64,000 nt of DNA from Anthoceros angustus (taxonomy: Eukaryota > Streptophyta > Anthocerotopsida > Anthocerotales > Anthocerotaceae), in the NCBI GenBank assembly GCA_010909165.1, contig MU008202.1, positions 372,001 to 436,000 of the forward strand, written 5' to 3'. Positions 20,170 to 31,494 of the stretch are shown here, one piece after another; the stretch's first letter is position 1; each line of letters starts with the position of its first letter. Both the position numbers and the translations under genes were made by a program. The notes beneath the pieces are model-generated. The model saw nothing but the letters and a program-made list of their open reading frames with translations, did not search any database and was not told the DNA's origin.

Positions 20170-23100
20170 TCAGACTAGTACATCAGTGTCCAGAAGAGCA
20201 GGAGACTCTGTGCTTTCTTGCGTGCTCCCACCACCGCCAGCACCAAGGACACTGTGCTCCACGCCGTAGAACACGTAGATGAAGACACCAATCACCAGCC
20301 AGATTGATACTCTGACCCAGGTCGATACTCTACATACGGAAAGAACATGTCAAGTGGGAAGGAGAACACTGTAGCTGGCAGTCTGTCAGATGTGAGGTAC
20401 TTGATGGATTACCCGAGATTCACGAGGAGATAGACGTTGATCAGAATGCTGGCAATTGGTAGCCCAGGCACAAAGGGGCAGATGAAACCTGGAGGGAATG
20501 GGGTCATCATCAAGCCTGCTTGCATCAGTCAGATAGCGAGTAAAGAAAACGAGCTCCTGCACTACCTCCTGTTTGACCAAAGCTGTGACGTTCTTCATCT
20601 TGATCGATCAGGAACAACACTATTGTGCCCGCTACGAAGACTGGAAGTCCCACCGATCCCAGGGTCCACCTAAACCAGCTGTACAACGCGGAGATGGTCA
20701 GGATGACAATTCGACTTCGACCCCACAAGCTTGTGTAGAAGATACAAGTGCAGGCTTTGGACCCGAGAGCTTGAGCAGATGAAACAAGTACTGGCGAGAA
20801 AAATACTTTGCCAATTTATCTGCGGACGTTGCTAAGCTGATACAAATGACTCCAGCAGAGACGGCCGCAATTGCGATAGATGCAGCTAGTCTTCTCCTTT
20901 CCTCTTTCGAAGTATCTGGTGAGTCAAACAGTGTTAAGAAGAGATGTAGGAATGCTAATTGACTGGTTCGGAATGAAGGGGGTTTACCTGGTGTCGCTTT
21001 CTCCGGGACCAGCAAAAGACTCTTTTGCTGTGTCTCTTTCGGGGAGGCATGGTCGTCAATGTCTACATCTGAAGCTGTAGCATCCTCGACTGAAATGTCA
21101 CTACTGCTACTAGATACATCGCCCCTATCCTTGCCAGGTAAGCTCTGCATTGAAGCCTCGGAGAAGAAAGACATGACGGGCGAAAAGTACCTTGTTGTTC
21201 CAAAGAAGGGGAATGCAGAAATTGCATCCGATTTATTTCCTACAGAGCGGGGAGAAAGCAATGCTGCACTTGGGGAGGCGGGAACGACTAGTGCAGGCAC
21301 CCCAGATCGAGTAGGAACATCATCAATAGGTGGAACGTATCGTAAGATCAAAATAGCTATACCCACAATAGTGAACGCCAGAAGTGTTCCAACGCTGACC
21401 TGCAGACACAGAGCAGGATGAAGACCAGAGGACACAACATAGGGGAAACAGCTGAAAGACTCAGCAAAGAGTACCCACAAGAGTCTCCGAGTTTGTGGAG
21501 AACGGTAGATCCCATACCATGCCAGATAACTGATCGACATCCATGAACACCGCCATAAGCAACGCTACTATGCCAGATAGAATGGTACCATTCACAGGCA
21601 CCCGTGTTCTCTTGTTGATATTGCTGAGGAACGGAGGTAGCAAACCATCACGCGACATTGCCATAAGGATTCTCGGCTGTCATAACAGTTGGTAAATCGT
21701 TATAAGAAGCAAAGCAACGTAACCTCAGGGGAACATAGAAGAGCTATACGGTACACAAACCTGAGGAAGCAAAGAACCCATAAGAGTGGTGCAAAGGGCA
21801 GCCATTGCACCAGCTGACACGACAAACCTGAAGAAACAACAGGTAAGCGAGATGGCCAAGATAAGCTCCAGAGCGTCGGACATTGATGTATATTCAGGAT
21901 GAGCCAGTGTTTTTAGAGGCAACAACAAACCTACATAGCCCATGGCATGCCGTTATCTGAAAACGCACTAGATATTGGAGTATCTGGATCCATCATTTTG
22001 TAGGGAACAAGACCTACAATAACGGTCGACACCAACATATACAGGCTGGCACAGATGAATAGGGCCAAACCAATCCCAAGTGGCAGATCCCGTTGAGGAT
22101 GTTTCACCTACAATAAAAAAGAAAAAGGTGGATTGTGTTCGTTCAAGCAGTAAGTGAGCAGGAGATCCGGCATTGCAGGCTCTTGCTGAAATTTTTCGCT
22201 GCTGAACATGTTCTAGTGTGGGGTCCAGGAAACCACAAAACATCAAACACCATCCGGAATAGTTACCTCCTCAGCGGTGCTGGCCACAGTATCAAACCCA
22301 ATAAATGCAAAGAACAAGGTTGCTGCCCCTCCAAGTGTACCATTCAGTCCGAAGGGAAAATAACTGCAACAAACAAAGTCCAGATGAGAATGAAATCACT
22401 CAAATACCCAGCAAGGCAGACACGTAGTATAACAACTACTTTAATGTTCACCTTTCCACCTGCTCATAGCCTGGCCAACCGTTGTGGAAGCCAGCCCATG
22501 CTCCGGCTATTATCACAAACAGAAGGACACAGATATTCCCTGCCACCATGACCGAGGCGAAATTTGCACTCTGCAACATATTGACAAGATTACAAGCGAT
22601 TACTTCATTAAGATGGTATTATACCATGCTGCCTCCTTCTGCATGAACCTGGGGGAAAAGATGCTGAGGCCACATCTGTGAGACGAAAGGCAATGGTTTG
22701 CACCTCTCTAATCCCGATGCACAGCAGAACAGTGACCACAATCACAATGACTCCAGCTAATGGGTCCGCTATCACATCTATCCCTGGAATTTCCCTCCTG
22801 ATGAATATGGCTGGCAGTTTATCTGCACCTCCGAAAAAGGTCGCCTGCCAACAATAGAGATTAGTGCACAACTCCAAGCACATAAGCACGTGTCCTAGGC
22901 AAGTGCATTAAGTTCCTGAGAATCACACACCAAATTCGGAGACACGCCACGAGCAACAGCAGATCCACCGACAGTGTACTCCAGTACAAGGCCCCACCCG
23001 ATTATCCAGGCAACCCTGCAAATCAGGAGCTGTGCTTGAGCATTCCATCAAGCAGGATCAAATACTGGGGCGATAAGGACCGCACAAGGCTTACCCCTCC

Positions 23101-23591
23101 CCGACACATGTGTAGGCATAGTGGTAGGCACTGCCAGCCGATGGGCATCGACTAGCCAGCTCGGCATAGCAGAAAGCTGACAGAGCCGCAGCTATCCCAG
23201 CGATCAGAAATGAGAGAGTGAGTGAGGGGCCAGCGCGTTCTCGAGAAACTGTTCCTATAAGCACATACACACCAGCTCCAATCGTAGAGCCAATACCTAG
23301 GGGCCAAGCAGAAGATCCTGTGAGCCAACATCGCGTCCACACAAGCAATGCCACTACGACAATCTCCAAAAGGATTCCACGTTGCTCACCAATTGGAATC
23401 AACTGGGCAGCCGTAAGATGCTTAGCCAGCTGATGACCTGATCGACGAGGAGCTGAGACGTGCTTCCGTCTTGTAAGCTTTTCCACTGACAACGTACCCA
23501 AGATTCCAGCAGCGCGACTCCCTAAAGTTGTAGCCATGGCCTGAGGAACTTGGGAAGACTTCCGCATCAAACTTTGCCATGAGGCAGACAA
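20170..23591 (-). CDS. Cationic amino acid transporter, CAT2/3/4-like (APC superfamily)
   Basis: A membrane permease for cationic and other amino acids; the closest plant clade (CAT2-4) is mostly tonoplast (family knowledge). I read 14 exons by splice motifs: 23591-23390, 23296-23095, 23015-22931, 22844-22704, 22570-22452, 22363-22267, 22107-21935, 21827-21761, 21676-21518, 21399-20988, 20915-20807, 20678-20566, 20488-20413, 20329-20170. They join in frame to 704 residues. Signature segments: [65 protein letters not shown] and [20 protein letters not shown]. About 14 membrane segments are expected. A Ser/Thr/Asp-rich hydrophilic loop in exon 10 ([20 protein letters not shown]) makes it longer than the ~600-640 of Arabidopsis CATs. 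Start: the first ATG of the long exon 1 frame; a second ATG at 23537 ([11 protein letters not shown]) is an alternative. Confidence 0.93.
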
Positions 23592-24383
23592 AGCCCCAGC
23601 ATTTTCAGCTGCGGGAGTTCAGTCATCCTCAAATGCAGCAGCTGTGACCCCCCAAACGTGCCTCCGCTTGCCTCTTGGCACCTTTACGTATACGAGCTCA
23701 GCTGGTCGTTGGGCTACAATCCAAGGCGGCACGCAGTGAGAAACCCAACACGTCTGCCGTGATCAACTTGGCCACTGCAGAGATAACACAAACACCTACC
23801 ACACCAGCATGTACGTCTTTTGGGAAAGCCAGACTAGGACAACCGCAGGGTCAAGGCATGGTGCCACTCACGTTGCTGCGCAGTGCAGTTCTGCGTGCAG
23901 AGGCCTATATATCACAAAGATCAACAGCTGGATGCACCGTCCATGGCTGTCGTGCACGCAAGGATCGATGCCTCCAGACGATTTGCCTTTTTGTCCCGAG
24001 TGACAGTAAGTACCGATTGCAGTTCAGAGCCGGAATTTCGCCTGGTAAAGTCTTCGGATCCCTCTGAGCTCCTCCACTTCTATTTTCCTGGTCGCTCTAT
24101 CGACTAACAACGGCTTAGGAGTCACAGCACCGTTTTGTCTGGGCTGGCCATGATTGAAGTATATTCTCTTCTACACCTGCACACCTGCATGTGGGAACCT
24201 TTGGGTTGATTGTGGGTTCCTTCGTGACGGTGGGCCAATATGTGGAATATTGTTTGCGGAACAGGATTCCGACTGGAACTCATTTATTGCTCAGAAAAAT
24301 CTTATTACACAAAGGTGCGGCAATGGTTGTCAGTACCGCGCTTCCTGTCCGCTTCCTGTAGCAGACGAAGTCACGAGAATGTC
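23592..24383. other. Intergenic between CAT (5' end) and bL29c (3' end)
   Basis: It should contain the CAT promoter and 5' UTR and the bL29c 3' UTR. I see no additional gene; frames here are short and motif-free. Confidence 0.5.
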
Positions 24384-25199
24384 TCAGGGCGACTTGGACT
24401 CCATCTCTTTGAGCTTGGCTGCGTACGAGGGAGGAGCCCTGTAGACAATGCTCCGCTGCCATGCCCTATCGATCTTCCTGGACTGACGCTTATTGATACC
24501 CTGTTCAAGCTCCCTCTCTCTCCTCACCGTCAGCATGCGGGCTATCTGTATGGCATGGGAAGTCATAAGGCAGTCAGGCAGGGGGGAAAGGACCGGTCAC
24601 GCAGGAGGCAGCGCGAAGGGCACAAACCTAATCACAACCAGACCCCTGGCCAGCGACACAACACAACACCATCCACTTACTCTCTTGCGGATCCGCCTGA
24701 AGTCACTGGTTTTAAGCTCCTGCCTGGTAGCCTGCATTGCTCGGAGAATGAAAAGTTCACCCTTCAAATCTTGCACATTGGTCTTGATCTCGTCATCCGT
24801 GAGCTGCCTCAGCTCCTTGAGCTCTTCCTCTCTCTTTGCAGCCTTCACGACAGTGGAGACTGCTGCTGCTGCCCTCGGGGTGGACACTTGCCGTTGCAAC
24901 TGGCAATTGCCGAACAGCGTGCTACGGGGAGCTGCCAATCTCACGGCGCCCGGGTGAGCTTCAATCTTCACCCGTCCTTGAGTACTGGTGGAGACATTTA
25001 CAAAATGCCGGTCAGCCCACACCAAGAAGACAAAGCAGCAGCCACGGATTCAACCGCTCAATCCACTCCCCGAATCCAATGCCAGTGCGAATCCCATGCC
25101 ACTGCAAATGGCCGCTTCCGGCGCTGCGAAGAGCCAGTTGGTGCACCTCAAGGAGACTCCCACGCAGGGCCGTGCTTGCGCCGCCGCTGCCAGCGCCAT
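24384..25199 (-). CDS. RPL29: Plastid ribosomal protein bL29 (L29c), nuclear-encoded
   Basis: A component of the large subunit of the chloroplast ribosome near the exit tunnel (family knowledge). The mature-protein exons are clear: an exon ending at 24681 carrying AKREEELKELRQLTDDEIKT, VQDLKGELFILRAMQATRQE and KTSDFRRIRKR; an intron 24680-24546 (GT-AG); and the last exon 24545-24384 with IARMLTVRREREL, INKRQSRKIDRAWQRS and a C-terminal extension to SKSP. RPL29c of plants has this KREEELKE opening and long C-terminal extension. The 5' end is uncertain: an in-frame stop lies upstream of the mature frame, while an ATG at 25199 opens a chloroplast-transit-like peptide (MALAAAAQARPCVG) in another frame. 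An intron between about 25070 and 24936 could join them, but its splice sites are weak. Confidence 0.85.
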
Positions 25200-25279
25200 C
25201 GTCCAACAGCTTCTCGCAGCCTCTCTCGGTACCCGAGCAGATTTGTGGCCAGAGCGGATAGATAAGGTCGACCCCTAAT

Positions 25280-25714
25280 CGCCTCAGCCCAAATGCTATG
25301 TATGTACATACTTTGATACTTTTTTGGGACAAGTCTGACTTCACAAAACAAACAAAACCGCCACCAGGTGTGAATTAAGTCAGAAGTCCAAGGTGTTCAG
25401 AGTTGTCCCAGCTTATCCCTATTTCATCTACCTACCTATGTAATTTAAGCTAAAGTTAAATTTATAACACTTGGTTAATTAGATCACATATATAATCAAT
25501 TAAATATACAAAAAAGCATAGTTTGTAGTCTTTCTTAGAGTCCCTAGCCTGAAGGCACATATTATCTCCGGGATGACCCCAGGGTTTCAACAGTTTCATT
25601 GTTGAACTACAAGTTTGAGAAGTTCCTAACATCTTCCATGCTCAGACAAAGAAGTTATATCTTTGTCACCAATTTTAGTAGGTTAGTTTTTCATAAAAAA
25701 TATAAAAATTAAAT
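25280..25714. other. Intergenic AT-rich DNA
   Basis: Upstream of bL29c. No gene, no strong repeat. Confidence 0.5.
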
Positions 25715-26125
25715 GAGGTGTTTGTTATGCATGGACAAATAAAAGAGGAGAACTCTTGTTTTGGCTAGCCATATCACTTTTGCTTGCCTTCTAGATGCTT
25801 GTACGAGCAATGTAGTCTCACGAATTTATCGAAAGAGGACTGCTGTACAACGTCGTGTTGGACGAAGGATGCATACTCGAAGGAGCTGCACTCACATATC
25901 ATAGAAAGGACGCAGACTTGAAGGAGCTACACTCACATATCATAGAAAGAACTCATACTCAAAGGAGATGCACTCTCGTAACATAGAAAGTGGACTGCTA
26001 GGTAACATGCTAGTTTGCCTCTTGTTTGAAATGATCAAATGGAGCAGAAAGGTTTGATTACAGACAACCATATTTAATCCGACCAATGGCATCTAGTCAC
26101 GAGGGACTGATGATGCACGAACGAG
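25715..26125 (+). pseudogene. Decayed fragment of the neighbouring PPR gene
   Basis: Nucleotide blocks match the PPR tract 2-5 kb downstream: ATGGACAAATAAAAGAGGAG (unit start), ATATCACTTTTGCTTGCCTT, GAAAGAGGACTGCTGTACAA, then CTAGTCACGAGGGACTGATG, which corresponds to the post-tract AGTCATGAGGGACTGGTCC at about 30717. In the middle the segment encoding R-Q-L-H-S-Q-I-V-E-R is amplified three times in ~45-bp units (25876-25990). It is full of stops, so it is a relic, in the same orientation as the gene. Confidence 0.8.
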
Positions 26126-26356
26126 GTGAGGGTCTAACAATTCTGGAAATCTAACAATTCTGGAAATTTGCTGCTATGTACTCATGAACAATGAAACAAA
26201 ACACTCTGCCAAGCACAAGAACAAGCCAACGACATGAACGAGAACACACTGGATAGAGACATATAATGTTTCCTGTGGATAAGCTTTTTACGTGCCACAT
26301 TATCAGTAGCCAAAAAGGTAAGAGCTTGCCCTGTAGTTAGCTTGGACAATTATTAG

Positions 26357-26612
26357 ATTGAAAGCATATTGATATGCTTTCAACCTAATGACCTGATGAT
26401 CTCTAAATCAATTCAATGGGTTTACTTTTTAACCCTTAGCCTTCAAATCCAAATTCTGACCTTAGGGTTTTTTCCACTCATTGACTCAAAACTTGTGCAA
26501 TCTATTCGCAATGTTCTCTAATCTAAGGTCCTCGTGATCTCCAAATCAATTCAATATCTTTAATTTTGACCTCCTGACCTAGATGGCTTCTTTCAATTGA
26601 TTGAAAGAAGCA
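26357..26612. repeat. Two short perfect or near-perfect hairpins
   Basis: GAAAGCATATTGATATGCTTTC at about 26360-26381 and GCTTCTTTCAATTGATTGAAAGAAGC-type dyad at about 26586-26611 can each form a stem of ten or more base pairs. They lie in AT-rich intergenic DNA with no nearby gene end, so a terminator role is not indicated. Confidence 0.6.
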
Positions 26613-26783
26613 TCAACTTCAGCGAGGGGAGGAGATGATGGGGAAAGCCATGAGATGATGGGGAAGCCTTCTCACAGAGGACATCAAAGGAAGACCACCA
26701 AAGGTTACGCTAGAAAGTAGCAACTAAGCTTCATCCCGAAAGTCACCTATTGTGCGAACAATGTCTTATGCCATTGAATGGCT

Positions 26784-27035
26784 TCATTTGTTGACCTCTT
26801 GACCTCCAAATCAATTCAATGGCTTCATCTTTTGAGCTCATCATTTTATGCCTTACATTTTGTTGAAATCTCCGCCACCGCGATACGACCTTCAACAGGC
26901 CAGTCGAAGGTTTCATTTGTTGACCTCTTGACCTTCAAATCAATTTAATAGCTTCATCTTTTGAGCTCATCATTTTGTGCGTTACATTTTGTTGAAATCT
27001 CCGCCACCACGATACGACCTCCAACAGGCTATAAT
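26784..27035 (+). repeat. Tandem duplication, two 126-bp units
   Basis: The block containing TTCATTTGTTGACCTCTTGA, TTTTGAGCTCATCATTTT and CTCCGCCACCGCGATACGAC is repeated head-to-tail with a few substitutions. Related single motifs (CAAATCAATTCAATGG) are also scattered from 26390 to 26580. A 28-bp duplication (ACATTATGGGACAGAGCTAG) sits at 27420-27467. Confidence 0.85.
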
Positions 27036-27698
27036 CATCAAATTGTACTCTCTTAGACCTATCATACATTTGGACCCTATTTCGCAATATCACTAGAAAC
27101 TATGTATACAACAAAAGCCTTATGGATTGGACTTCGCCATTACGTGGCATGTCTCTTAATGGAGCTTTTAAGATATGTAGATATAAAAGTAAAATTAAAG
27201 CTTTCTTTTTGTTTTTCTTTATATTATTATTTCATATAATTATTTTAATAGTGTTTAATTTTACTTCAGAAGAATAAAAATAATAATGCTTTGTATTAAG
27301 TGCAAGATGCACTATTGGAAATAAAATCCCGATATGTATTGAGAGAAAAAAATTTCTCCCATATAACCAACAACAATAACTTTATTTATGTGCGCTAAAG
27401 GTGAGAAGACCACCCTCCAAACATTATGGGACAGAGCTAGTAAAACATTATGGGACAGAGCTAGTACAACGTAAAAGAGGATGAGACCAAAGGTGCCGAG
27501 TGCCCGAGTATGACTATCTTGTATATATTCATATGTATGTATGTTCTACTGTTTGCATTCATTCCTCCGGGTTTGGGCTCATCGCAGCCAGCCCGTATGG
27601 TGTGTCATACATAGTACCTGGGCATCCTGCCATACAGATGGCTATGTGGTCTGCATAGTTTGTTTGTTAGACTCATCTTCCGACAGCGGTCCCTAACG
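27036..27698. other. Upstream region of the PPR gene
   Basis: AT-rich to about 27400, then mixed. No other gene is visible; the PPR promoter presumably lies here. Confidence 0.4.
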
Positions 27699-27920
27699 AT
27701 GGCTACAGTATTGCAACCGGACCCGTTGTGGAACCAACAAATTGGTGTGTGTACAGGAATTCTAGTAGGAGCTCCCGCTCACCTCACTATAGGGAGTCAA
27801 CCCCTGGGAAACGAAGCCTCCAGGTGCAGTGGTGTCAGGAGCCTAGCGCTTTCACTTACGATAAAATGTGTGGGTGGGGATGGGATTTCCAAGGATGGTC
27901 GTCCCCAGGAGCAGGAGCAC

Positions 27921-28085
27921 ATGTGGCAACAATTTTTTCTGGATCCTACCATGTGGTGGGACAACAGACGAGATAAAAAGAGCTCGCATTGTCCTGACTT
28001 CCGGCGTAAGGGGTCCGGCGAGGTCCTGTGGTTAAACAAGTTCAAGCCAGCTTGGGTTGATGAGCAGCTGATTTCCTTCGATATG
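27921..28085 (+). other. PDF-like motif at the N-terminus of the PPR protein
   Basis: Residues about 75-129 read MWQQFFLDPTMWWDNR, then PDFRRKGSGEVLWL, then PAWVDEQL. The spacing F-F-x-x-P-x-x-W-W-D-N-R ... P-D-F-x-x-K-x-x-G-E-x-L-W ... P-x-W-V-x-x-Q-L is that of the PDF motif of plant organellar single-stranded DNA-binding (OSB) proteins, where it contributes single-strand nucleic acid binding. No OB-fold is visible upstream. Confidence 0.7.
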
Positions 28086-28771
28086 CAGATGGGTCATGGT
28101 GCCTCTCTTTCCAAGTCGAGCTCTTGGGATCGGCCTCAACCTGGCAGGCGTGAAGGATTGGAAATTGGCGTAACGGCTGGAACCGTGAGCATGTTATGTC
28201 AGCAGGGGAAGCTTTCTGAGGCCGTTGGAGCCCTGGAATCTCTGGCGCAGACAGACTCTGCCATTTCTCAGTCTCTGTTTTACACTGTGCTGAAACTGTG
28301 TACAGCTAAGAAGGATCTCGTTGTGGGGCGACGAGTTCATGATCTCACTGTCAAACTTGGGTACGATTCGAATGCATACTTGGGGAACCATATCGTGCGC
28401 ATGTATGCATGTGGAGGTAGGCTAGAGGAGGCCATGGATGTGTTCACCAGGGTGGGCAAACCAAATGCCTTCATGTGGTTTTCCATAATTTCTGCACATG
28501 CTAAGCACGGGAGACCTAATGAGGCCATACAACTGTACCATGAGATGCGTAGGTCGGGAGTGCAGGCGGATGCTCACGTGTTTGTAGCTGCCCTTCAAGC
28601 TTGTGCATTTGCTGCCGACTTGGAATCTGGCAGAAGAGTGCACTGTGATGTGTTGCACAGTGGCATTCCACTTAACTTGTTTGTTGGCACCTGCCTCGTG
28701 GACATGTATGCAAAATGTGGGGAACTGAAGATGCACGCCAGGTCTTTGACAGCATGGCGTCAAAGAATGTG

Positions 28772-30582
28772 GTGACATGGAATGCACTGATTGCTGGGTA
28801 TGCACAGCAAGGGCTCGGACATGAGGCGCTTGTTCTGTATGGACAAATGGAGCAGGAGGGCCTCATTTTATCTGACCATGTTACTTTTGCTTGCCTTCTG
28901 AAGGCCTGTGCACTGGTGCCTTACAGAAGGGCAGGCAGCTGCACTCAGATTGTGAAAGAGGACTGCTGGATGACGTAGTGGTGGGCAACTGCCTGGTGGA
29001 CATGTATGCAAAATGTGGTGAACTGAAGATGCACGCCAGGTTTTTGACAGCTTGGCCACAAAGGATGTGGTGACATGGAATGCCCTGATTGCTGGGTATG
29101 CACAGCAAGGGCTCGGACATGAGGCGCTTGTTGTGTATGGACAAATGGAGCAGGAGGGCCTGATTTTGGCTAACCATGTTACTTTTGCTTGCCTTCTGAA
29201 GGCCTGTGCAAGCACTGGTGCCTTACAGAAGGGCAGGCAGCTGCACTCACAGATTGTTGAAAGAGGACTGCTGGATGACGTAGTGGTGGGCAACTGCCTG
29301 GTGGACATGTATGCAAAATGTGGTGAACTGGAAGATGCACGCCAGGTTTTTGACAGCTTGGCCACAAAGGATGTGGTGACATGGACTGCCCTGATTGCTG
29401 GGTATGCACAGCAAGGTCTCGGCCAAGAGGCACTTGCTTTGTATGGACAAATGGAGCAAGAGGGCCTGATTGTGGCTGACTTTGTTACCTTTGCTTGCCT
29501 TCTCAAGGCTTGTGCTAACGCTGGTGCATTACAGAAGGGCAGGCAGCTGCACTCACAGATTGTGAAAGAGGACTGCTGGATAACATAGTGGTGGGCACTG
29601 CCTGGTGGACATGTATGCAAAATGTGGTGAACTGGAAGATGCACGCCAGGTTTTTGACAGCATGGCCACAAAGGATGTGGTGACATGGAATGCCCTGATT
29701 GCTGGGTATGCACAGCAAGGACTCGCCAAGAGGCGCTTGTTGTATGGACAAATGGAGGAGGCGGGCCTCATTTTGGCTGACCATGTTACTTTTGCTTGCC
29801 TTCTGAAGGCCTGTGCAAGCACTGGTGCCTTACAGAAGGGCAGGCAGCTGCACTCACAGATTGTGAAAGAGGACTGCTGGATAATGTAGTGGTGGGCACC
29901 TGCCTGGTGGACATGTATGCAAAATGTGGTGAACTGGAAGATGCACGCCAGGTTTTTGACAGCCCACAAAGGATGTGGTGACATGGAATGCCCTGATTGC
30001 TGGGTATGCACAGCAAGGACTCGCCAAGAGGCGCTTGTGTATGGACAAATGGAGGAGGGCCTCATTTTGGCTGACCATGTTACTTTTGCTTGCCTTCTGA
30101 ATGCCTGTGGAAGCACTGGTGCCTTACAAAAGGGCAGGCAGCTGCACTCACTGATTGTCGAAAGAGGACTGCTGGATGACGTTGTCGTGGGCACTTGCCT
30201 GGTGGACATGTATGCAAAATGTGGTGAACTGGAAGATGCACGCCAGGTTTTTGACAGCTTGGCCACAAAGGATGTGGTGACATGGAATGCCCTGATTGCT
30301 GGGTATGCACAGCAAGGACTCGGCCAAGAGGCGCTTGTTGTGTATGGACAAATGGAGGAGGCGGGCCTCATTTTGGCTGACCATGTTACTTTTGCTTGCC
30401 TTCTGAAGGCCTGTGCAAGCACTGGTGCCTTACAGAAGGGCAGGCAGCTGCACTCGCAGATTGTTGAAAGAGGACTGCTGGATAACGTAGTGTTGGGCAA
30501 CTGCCTGGTGGACATGTATGCAAAATGTGGTGAACTGGAAGATGCACGCCAGGTTTTTGACAGCAGGAACACAAAGGATGTG
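28772..30582 (+). repeat. Six tandem near-identical ~306-bp PPR triplet units
   Basis: The anchor GTGACATGGA(A/C)TGC starts at 28772, 29070, 29376, 29680, 29978 and 30277, and a diverged one at 30583. Unit lengths are 298, 306, 304, 298, 299 and 306 bp. 306 bp equals 102 codons, one P-L-S triplet. Encoded repeats include VTWNALIAGYAQQGLG, ACLLKACASTGALQKGRQLH and LVDMYAKCGELEDARQVFDS. Units are almost identical in DNA apart from 1-5-bp deletions, implying very recent amplification or gene conversion. Confidence 0.95.
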
Positions 30583-31494
30583 GTGACGTGGAATGCCCTG
30601 ATATCTGGCTATGGTGCTTGTGACGAAGGTCACAAGGCACTAGCTTGTTTTGAGGAGATGTTAGTGGCCGGAACTCAGCCTAATGATGCAACTTTTACTT
30701 GCCTTCTAGTAGCATGCAGTCATGAGGGACTGGTCCACGAGGGTCGCAAGCACTTTGATTCCATGGCTGAACAGCATGGCATCAAACCTACTCGTCAGCA
30801 CTACAATTGCATGATTGATCTTCTTGGGCGTGCAGGCCATTTGGATGAGGCAGAGAAGATGCTACTATCATGCGAGGACCAGTGTGATGTTGTGGGATTG
30901 ACGTCCTTGTTGAATGCCTGCAAAAGTCACGGGGATATAGAGAGGGCGATGTGGTGTTTTGAAAGCATTGTTAGGCTGGATCCTCAGCAGGCGCCCGCCT
31001 ATGTGCTCATGGCCAATGCCTATGCCGATGCAGGTAGGTGGGCCGATGTAGACAGGATTGAAACGGAGAGAAGGGCAGCAGGGGCTAACAAGAAACCAGC
31101 AGTGGCGACCATTGAGGTGAACAAGCAGGTACATCGATTTCTGGTGGGAGCAAGGAGAGAGGATATTGCGCTTAAGGTAGAGAGCACGAATGCACGTGTG
31201 AAGCAGGAAGGGGGCCACGTACCTCACACAAAGTTGGTGTTGAAGCCAGTGTGTGAGAAGGAAAAGGAAGATGCGCTATGCGGGCATGCTGAGAAGCTAG
31301 CGTTGGCGTTTGGTCTCTTGAACACTCCGGGTGGGACCCCACTGGTGGTAACGAAGAATCTGCGCATGTGCAGTGACTGCCACAGTTCCACGGAGATCAT
31401 GTCAAGGCTTGAACGGAGAAACATTGTTGTGAGGGATAGTTACCGTGTGCATCGATTCGCAGCTGGCTCTTGCAGTTGTAAGGGTCGACCGTGA

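Larger units (their letters stand above)
27699..31494 (+). pseudogene. PLS-class PPR protein with OSB-like PDF motif and DYW domain; frameshifted as given
   Basis: PLS/DYW PPR proteins are organelle RNA C-to-U editing factors (family knowledge). From ATG 27699 the order is: leader; PDF-type motif (27921-28085, with WWDNR and PDF) as in OSB single-strand DNA-binding proteins; diverged PPRs (28150-28720); six near-identical 306-bp P-L-S triplets (28772-30582); E/E+ motifs; a DYW deaminase domain ending at 31494. The deaminase H-x-E (CGHAEKLALAFG) and CSDCH are present, as is the H-R-F...C-S-C second zinc site, but the last residues are KGRP where DYW is usual. The frame breaks first at about 28727 (one G missing) and again in units 1, 3, 4 and 5; units 2 and 6 and everything from about 30100 to the stop are open. 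Either a pseudogene or an intact gene with consensus errors in the repeats. Confidence 0.85.

Noticed and set aside
24597-25025. bL29c start at 25025
   Set aside because: That codon is TTG, not ATG, and the segment before the mature domain lacks transit-peptide character.
28772-30582. Regular repeats suggesting a CRISPR-like or satellite array
   Set aside because: Units are 306-bp protein-coding PPR triplets without unique spacers.
28868-30640. Long minus-strand ORFs opposite the PPR tract (up to 339 residues)
   Set aside because: They are antisense shadows repeated once per PPR unit, with no independent motif.
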